A program made the position numbers and the translations under genes. A model generated the notes under the pieces. It was not told the DNA's origin and made no database searches. It was given only the letters and a program-made list of their open reading frames with translations. This document shows, piece by piece, positions 57,308-64,000 of a stretch of 64,000 nt of DNA; positions within the stretch are counted from its first letter, which is position 1; each line of letters begins with the position of its first letter. This stretch comes from Isoetes taiwanensis (lineage: Eukaryota > Streptophyta > Lycopodiopsida > Isoetales > Isoetaceae), in NCBI GenBank assembly GCA_021234155.1, contig JAJEKV010000002.1:8470811-8534810 (forward strand), given 5' to 3'.

Positions 57308-57871
57308 ACAAAAATGCAGGGCAGGTAAAGGTGACGTGGCTAGGCTTGCACCACCTCTAGTTATTCCAGATTGGAATCCATCAAATACTTAAATGTAGTA
57401 CCTGATTACGGGACTTGGCAAATCGTGGTATTATCATGCTTTGTAATTTTGTCAAAGCCTTGAACTGGGAATGGTTGTGGAACTGTTAAGCAAGTCTCTA
57501 TTATCTGAAATGATTAGATGACTTATGTGCAAATTCTTAGCATGGCCTGGACAATATATGTGTTACATTGTACTTTCACGTTCCAGTTACGTATTTAACT
57601 GCGCACAAAAGAAATGCAGGGCGAAGGTAAAGGAGGTGGGCCCGTGGCTGGAAGCTTGCACCACCTCTAGTTATTCCAGATTGGAATCCATCAAATACTT
57701 AAATGTAGTACCTGATTACGGGACTTGGCAAATCGTGGTATTATCATGCTTTGTAATTTTTCAAAAGCCTTGAACTGGGGAAATGGTCAGAACTGTTACA
57801 AGTCTCTATTATCTGGAAATGATTAGATGACTTATAAATTTTAGCATGGCCTGACAATATATGTGTCTGCA
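57308..57871 (+). repeat. Tandem duplication, period about 308
   Basis: AATGCAGGGC, CTTGCACCACCTCTAGTTAT, CAAATCGTGGTATTATCATG and GCATGGCCTGGACAATATAT occur in 57308-57563 and again in 57616-57871 with small indels. Confidence 0.8.
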
Positions 57872-58046
57872 GGGTCTTCATCCCAATGGGCATTTGGAGC
57901 GATCTGTTTCAGCCATTCTAGGACTAAAGGTTGGCTTACAAACTGTCGTGGAGTCAGGCATTTCTTTCAATGTGGGATCTTGCAGGTTTATTCCTTCTAG
58001 CAACTTTGGCAGTTTGCGAAAACATTGGGCTCAAAGTCTTCCTTGA
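57861..58046 (+). other. Possible single exon, unrecognised
   Basis: After an acceptor-like TGTCTGCAG (57875) a frame reads GLHPNGHLERSVSAILGLKV, GLQTVVESGISFNVGSCR to a stop at 58044. No family recognised. It could be the last exon of a lost gene. Confidence 0.25.
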
Positions 58047-59344
58047 AGTAGTGGATGAAGTATAGACAATTATTTGTTTTAGATTACTTGAAGTTTCGAC
58101 AATATTCCAATGGGGTATAAATTCTTGCTGTCACAGGACTTTGTAGGCAGCCTTGCTTTCTTGGCTGCATCTGGTGCACTTGTATGTACAATTCTGCTTT
58201 TGGGAATGCAAAAGCAAATGCTACAGGAGTGAAGAATGATTAAGGCCAGTGCTTTTGCATAGTGGACTTTTTCCATGTTTTCTGTTTGCATGTACCAAAA
58301 ATGAAGCTTTTGAAGTCCATTGGATTTGTTTTTCATGCTCTCATCATCTGCCCCTCTTGAAATGACCCAAGCACAAGGTAAATGGCAGATAAGGGCATTT
58401 GTTTTAACTCAATGTTGCCTCCATGAATATCTTAATGTTAATTTATTCTTTGTTTGTAAAAGGTTGTCTCAAGTGGCATATGCCTGGGATTGGGTTTGTC
58501 TTAATCATGCCTTGTTGCTAGTTCTTTTTTTAACTTTGCTACCCTTACTAAATTCAAAACTAAATTGAACCAACTTTGGAATGTTTGTTTACCTTCTCCT
58601 TACCAAGTTCCTTCCATGTGGCAGAACCTCACGGTTTGGTTCTGCCCACATGGAATTAATTATACAATTACATAAATTCTCTTATCATTGAACAACCTTA
58701 TCTTTAAAAAGGAGTTTGATACATACCAGAAGTGACTCAAATGATTTCAAATCATCAAGCACTTTATACATAGATTAAAGCTCGAAGGCGATTTCTATGC
58801 CATGTAATAAACAACAATTTCAAAATCACCAAGCACCCCATACATAAACAACAACATCTAGCTAACACCTCTATACTTTTGGTAAGCACATTGAACAATG
58901 TTTACAACAAATTCATAAAATGGGCTTGAGATGTGCCTAGAAACATTCAAGTATCATATATGCAATGAATGTTACTCTTCCATGAGAAGAATCATGGCAA
59001 TGAGGCTATAAAGCCTTTGATCTTTGTTGCTATTTTAAGCCACATTTTAATCTTATTTTTAATAATATTAAGCCAAAGAAATTTTTACATCTCTTAAAAT
59101 TTAGAAAATAATTGAACCTAATGCTTATGATCAAGGTATCTGGTTAAAAATTTAATAGAAACACATCACAAATTTGGAGGGAGAAAATAGGACCCGAATT
59201 GGTGGAGGAAAATAACCCTACTTGCAATAATAGTGTAAAGTAAAATGCTTCATGAGAAGACAAAAACATGCATGTATTGCTCAAAGTCAATGCTACAAAT
59301 GTGTGAGAATCCACAATCTGAGGATCAATTTGGAACAAGGTTAT
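58047..59344. other. No intact gene; second Cys-rich tail copy at its end
   Basis: 58047-59119 is AT-rich and unrecognised. 59120-59325 repeats 55380-55585 (AACACATCACAA, GCTTCATGAGAAGACAAAAA, TGCTACAAATGTGTGAGAAT) with more indels, so the Cys-rich tail sequence is duplicated. Confidence 0.5.
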
Positions 59345-59879
59345 GGAATTTAAACAATTTTTGCATTAGATGTCGTCGGCCCAGTTTTTCAAACTCATGC
59401 TTTCGGTGAAGATGGTGGAACTGAATTAGGCCTTGGACGCTTGAGATCGATGGGGATTTGGGCTAATTAAAAGGTAATAGTACAACATTAGCCCATGGAT
59501 ATAGCGAGATTCAATAAGGATGTTGGGGCCCGTTGAGATAATAGTATACCATGTAGTAGGAGGTTGACCATCTGCATTGTAAACTCTATATGGGTTGACC
59601 ATCTACATTTGTGAGACCAATATTGACTAGTGGTGGTTTACTAGTTGATTTAGCCCATTGGATTATCTTAAGTGCTTGAAAGCGGAAAAATAGTGCACAA
59701 GAGGTTGATTCCATTCAATCCCTAAAATCCCACTAGCCTTATGTAACCACAGTTAGAAGATACATGTACTTGCCATACGGTTTCCAAAGAGGTGGTCAAA
59801 TTCTAATATGGCTTGCTACATTGCAATTGTTATGTATTGGTAATGTGGAGTTTGTGAATAATACACTAGGTTTGACAAC

Positions 59880-60235
59880 TTATCTTTGCACAACAATTTG
59901 TTGAGGAGTGGCATTCCTTTTGACCTTCTGCCGGATATGATAAATTCTATTAACATGTCCAACAACAAATTATCAGGCCATATTCCAAAATCAGCGGCAT
60001 TTTAAAGAGACAATTTGGGAAGGGCTCAATGTGTCAAACAATCATCTTGGTGAAACCTCCCGCGAGTTTGCCTTCAATTACATAGGGGCATCTGGCTTAG
60101 GAGACAGCTTAGGGACTATCGATCATCCTTGCAACCATATTGGAATGGACAATCATATCCTTTTGTCTTCAATTAAAAATTTTTGGAAATCAATGAAATG
60201 CATGGGCCACAATGGCGTAATGGGCTTCTGATAAC
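59880..60235 (+). pseudogene. Leucine-rich-repeat receptor fragment, copy 2
   Basis: The same segment as 43640-44035 (INSINMSNNKLSGHIPKS, then FAFNYIGASGLGDSLG in place of GASSFRGNPGLC), with several frameshifts. Part of the damage coincides with lost CAG/CTG triplets and may be technical. Confidence 0.75.
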
Positions 60236-60364
60236 TATAATATTAGGAAGCCATTGCTTGTCTAAGTTTATCTGATGCAAAGGTCTAGTCAATAGTAGTG
60301 ACCTAGATACAGCAGGTTGCCTTTGATAGCCTAAGAAATGCATTGGTCACATGAAATGCCATAA

Positions 60365-60560
60365 GTCGCATATGTCGGATTAAGGAAGATGAAAGCTATG
60401 AAGTTGTTTCCGTCTAAGCTAAAGAGTGGAGAAAGGGAAAAAGATTGCATGCTCTTTCTTTAAGCTCTGATTTAATGATGCATGTAGCTATTAGCGATGC
60501 CCTTCTTGACATGTATGGAAAATAATATTACCACAAGAAGGCACTAGAAGTAACAACTTC
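60365..60560 (+). pseudogene. Pentatricopeptide-repeat fragment, copy 2
   Basis: Corresponds to 44106-44310. The repeat helix is shortened (GAAGATGAAAGCTATGAAGT, with loss of CAAGAAATGCAAGC), while the later LHALSL and LLDMYGK parts are still readable. Confidence 0.65.
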
Positions 60561-62184
60561 ATGGACAATAATAATCTTGTAGCGAGGTGCAAACCCGGAT
60601 TAGGGAAGGTGTTACAACATGTATTTATTCTGATGCCATTAGGCTATTCAAATTAGACATTCGTATGGATTAGGGATGATGTAGATATGTTATGTGGCCC
60701 AGTTCAGTTTTCCATTGACATGTTGTTACATAGATTGTACATGATATTTCAAAATTTCTCGCTTAGCTAGAGTTTTAGAAAAGCTTATGTGGCACATTAG
60801 TATATTTTAGAGCAGAGATCATTTGTAGTAAATATATTAATCTGTTGTAATGCTATTGTGGCATAACAAAGGGTTGTGTTTAGGTTCCGTTTAAACAATT
60901 TTTACTTATAGATGTAATTCTCCACTTTTCAAACTTTCATGCAGATGAATGGTGGAACTGAATTGAGCCTTGGACCATCATTGTGGACAATGGCAGGTCG
61001 ATTAGGGGTTAGTAATTGATTACGCCATTGGATAGTGCCCAAAATAATTAAGATTGATATTTGCGGGATGATGAAAGAAAGCGGAAAAATAGTGCAAGTG
61101 ATTGATTAGGTACAATCCCTAAATCCCATGGGCTTTCTTGTTGGTAGAATCTAGACCCAATCAAAATAGCGGGAAGAAGCTAGGACACATTACTTTGAGG
61201 AGCCCACTCTCTTTAGCTTAAATTTGTTATTTGCTTCCCATCCAGTTGCAAATGAGATTAGCTAGCATAGCCCGGCACTTTTGTTGAATGAAAATAAAGA
61301 TCTGCGATTATAAATTTCTTACTACTTGAGAAGCATCATTAATTGGCATTTTTATTTCTTGGAGAGGAATGTTTATATGTCAATGTATTCGGTGTGGCTA
61401 CTCTTTTGATATTTTTAAATATGAGAAATGCGACTACTACTATTCACAAGCTTAGTCATCTCGAAATGAGAAGCGACAAATGCCATAAAGAATAGAATAG
61501 AATATAGAATAGTTTTTTAACACACCTAAAAATTTAGTGCCAATTCCCTTACCACATTAGTATAAATGAGATTAAATGGATTAATCTTCCTAGGTATGGA
61601 AATACTATTGTGGCATAACAAAGGGTTTTGTTTAGGTTCGGAATTTAAACAATTTTTTGCCCATTAGATGTAAAATCGTAGTTTTCAAACTCATGCTTTC
61701 GATTGAATGGGTGGAACTGAATTAGGCCTTGGACATAGTCAAGATCCCAATGGGGATTTGGGCTAATTGAAGATAATAGTCTGACATTAGCCCTTGGATA
61801 TAGCCAAGATTCCAATAAGGATGTTGGGCCAATTGAAGATAATAGTATACCATGTAGTAGGAGGGTTGACCATGCATTGTAAAACTCTATATGGGTTGAC
61901 CATCTACATTGTGGACAATATTGACTAGTGGTGGTTTACTAGTTGATTTGGCCATTGGATTATACCAAATTGCGAAGAAAGCGGAAAAATAGTGCAGAGA
62001 TTGATTCCCATTCAATCCCTAAATCCCACTAGCCTTATGTAACTGCGATTAGAAGATACATGGCCTTGCCATAGTTTCCAAAGTTAGGTCAAATTCTATT
62101 ATGGCTTGCTACATTGCAATTGTTATGTATTAGTATGTGGGTTTGTGAATAATACTAGGTTTTGACAACTTATCTTTGCACAAC

Positions 62185-62545
62185 AATTTGTTGAGGGTGG
62201 CATTCCTTTATTATACGGATATGATAAATTCTATTAACATGTCCAACAACAAATTATCGAGGCCATATTCCAAATCAGCGGCATTTAAAGAACAATTTGG
62301 GAAGGGCTCAATGTGTCAAACAATCATCTTAGTGAGAAGACCCCACAAGGATTTTGCCTTCAATTACATAGGGGCATCTGGCTTGGAGAGGCAACCCAGG
62401 GACTATCACGATCATCCCTTGCAACCATATTAGGAACGGACAATCATATCCCTTTTGTCTTCAATTAGAAATTTTTGGAAAATCAATAAATGCATGGGCC
62501 ACAATGTAGCATGTGGGCTTCAGTTAACTATAATATTAGAAGCCA
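62185..62545 (+). pseudogene. Leucine-rich-repeat receptor fragment, copy 3
   Basis: Readable as INSINMSNNKLS, a shifted frame, then NNHLSEKTPQGFAFNYIGAS and GNPGLSRSSLAT in mixed frames. Closest to copy 1 outside CAG/CTG positions. Confidence 0.75.
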
Positions 62546-62634
62546 TTTATCATCTAGTTTATCTGATGCAAAAGGTCTAGTGTAGTAGTGACCTAGATAC
62601 AGCGGTTGCCTTTGATAACCTAAGAAATCTGTGG

Positions 62635-62850
62635 TCATGAAATGCCATAAGTGCTTTGCATATGTCAGATTAAGGAAGATGAAAAAGCTATGAAGTTGTT
62701 TCAAGAAATGCAAGCTAAAGAGTGGAGAAAGGGAAAAAAGATTGCATGCTCTTTCTTTAAGCTACAATTTAATGATGCATGTAGCTATTGTGATGCCCAC
62801 CCTTCTTGACATGTATGGAAAATAATATTACCACAAGAAGGCACTAGAAG
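62635..62850 (+). pseudogene. Pentatricopeptide-repeat fragment, copy 3
   Basis: Corresponds to 44106-44310. The KAMKLFQEMQAKEW helix is complete here, followed by the shifted LHALSL and LDMYGK parts. Confidence 0.7.
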
Positions 62851-63943
62851 TAACAACTTCATGGACAATAATAATCTTATAGCGAGGTGCAAAGCCAGAT
62901 TAGGGAAGGTGTTACAACATGTATTTATTCTGATGCGCCATTGAAGCTATTCAAATTAGACATTGCGACATGGATTAGGGATGATGTAGATATGTTATGT
63001 GAAGCCGTTAAAAGTTTTCCATTGACATGTTATTACATAGATTGTACATGATATTTCAAATTTCCAAGCTTCGCTAGAGTTTTAGAAAACATATTGGCAC
63101 ATTAGTATATTTTAGAGCGAGATCATTTGTAGTAAATATATTATTAATCTAGGCATGTAATGCTATTGTGGCATAACAAAGGGTTGTGTTTTAGGTTCCC
63201 AGTTTAAACAATTTTTGCCCCTTAGATGTAAATTCTCCCTTTTCAAACTCATGCAGATGAATGGTGGAACTGAATTAGGCCTTGGACCATCTACATTGTG
63301 GACAATATTGATCGATTGGGGTTAGTAATTGATTACGCCATTGGATGGTGCCCAAAAAATAATTGAATTGATGGCCCGGGATGAAGAAAGCGGAAAAATA
63401 GTGCAAGTGATTGATTCCGATGCAATCCCTAAATCCCATTGGGCTTTCTTGTTGGTAGAGCATCTAGATTGCCCAATCAAAAAAATAAGAAGCTAGGACA
63501 CATTACTTTAGGAGCCCACTCTCTTTAGCTTAAATTTGTTGTTGCTTCCCATCGGTACCAAAATGAGATTGGCAGCATAGCTTGACACTTTTGTTGAATG
63601 AAAATAAAGAATGCGATTATAAATTTCTTCTTGGAAAGCATCGGTAAGTGGCATTTTTTTTATTTCTTGGAGAGGTGTTTATATGTCGATGTATTGGTGT
63701 TAGCTACTCTTTTGATATTTTAAAATATGAAATCGACTACTACTATTCACAAGCTTAGTCATCTCGAAATGAGAAGCAGCAAATGCCACATAAAGAATAG
63801 AATAGAATAGAATAGTTTTTTTAACACCCTAAAATTTAGCTGCCAATTCCCTTACCACATTAGTATAAATGAGATTAAATAGATTAATCTTCCTAGCTGT
63901 AAATGCTATTGTGGCATAACAAAGGGTTTTGTTTAGGTTCGAT

Positions 63944-64000
63944 TTAAACAATTTTTGCCCATTAGATGTAAATCGTAGGTTTTCAAACTCATGCTCGGTG
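63944..64000 (+). repeat. 2.3-kb tandem unit, array copy 3 (cut by window end)
   Basis: GATTTAAACAATTTTTGCCC and TTTTCAAACTCATGCTCGGT restart the unit. The array therefore extends past 64000. Confidence 0.8.

Larger units (their letters stand above)
59345..61640 (+). repeat. 2.3-kb tandem unit, array copy 1
   Basis: Starts at GGAATTTAAACAATTTTTGC. Contains sub-block A, a receptor fragment (59880-60235), a pentatricopeptide fragment (60375-60560), sub-block B, R3 and a short ATTCT-type LINE tail (61492-61515). It is followed directly by an equivalent start at 61641. Relative to 42511-45150 it has many indels at CAG/CTG positions. Confidence 0.8.
61641..63943 (+). repeat. 2.3-kb tandem unit, array copy 2
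   Basis: Period of about 2300 relative to copy 1, same order of parts, and a LINE tail (GAATAGAATAGAATAGAATAG) at 63795. Continues into a third unit. Confidence 0.8.

Overview
This window looks like nuclear DNA of a land plant, or at least a streptophyte. The evidence is an intact, five-exon L-galactose dehydrogenase gene (plant ascorbate pathway), plant-type gene fragments (a leucine-rich-repeat receptor, a PLS-type pentatricopeptide-repeat protein, eIF4A and a type IA topoisomerase), GT-AG introns, and a background made almost wholly of decayed mobile elements. I cannot name the species. There is no sign of bacterial, organellar or rRNA sequence.

Layout. 1-6161: a large decayed gene that joins a zinc-binding, DDE-transposase-like N-terminal part to a Crypton-like tyrosine recombinase C-terminal part. 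6458-7471: two short elements bounded by ATTCTAGAAT. 9486-11790: a broken Ty1/copia element on the minus strand. 12035-14286: a second copy of the N-terminal half of the first gene, cut off by a GC-rich insert (14287-15250). 15269-24068: mixed repeats, including a copy of the last L-galactose dehydrogenase exon, a foldback element with Helitron helicase pieces, and a gag-only retroelement. 26428-29159: the L-galactose dehydrogenase gene and its duplicated 3' flank. 32322-46020: an inverted, insertion-interrupted copy of 16855-24068. 46571-53478: a large strand-asymmetric non-autonomous element. 53479-59340: degraded transposase-like and eIF4A fragments. 59345-64000: tandem 2.3-kb units carrying receptor and pentatricopeptide fragments, running off the window end.

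The only gene I judge intact and likely functional is the L-galactose dehydrogenase gene at 27716-29159 (minus). It sits between the arms of a broad imperfect inverted duplication.

Two points stand out. First, the 1-6161 gene has a single open reading frame that bridges two unrelated DNA-rearranging domain types, a combination I do not recognise as described. Second, several repeat copies have lost CAG/CTG trinucleotides relative to their paralogues and show CG-containing strings instead. This looks like long-read base-calling error at CHG-methylated cytosines, so frameshifts in those copies should not be trusted.
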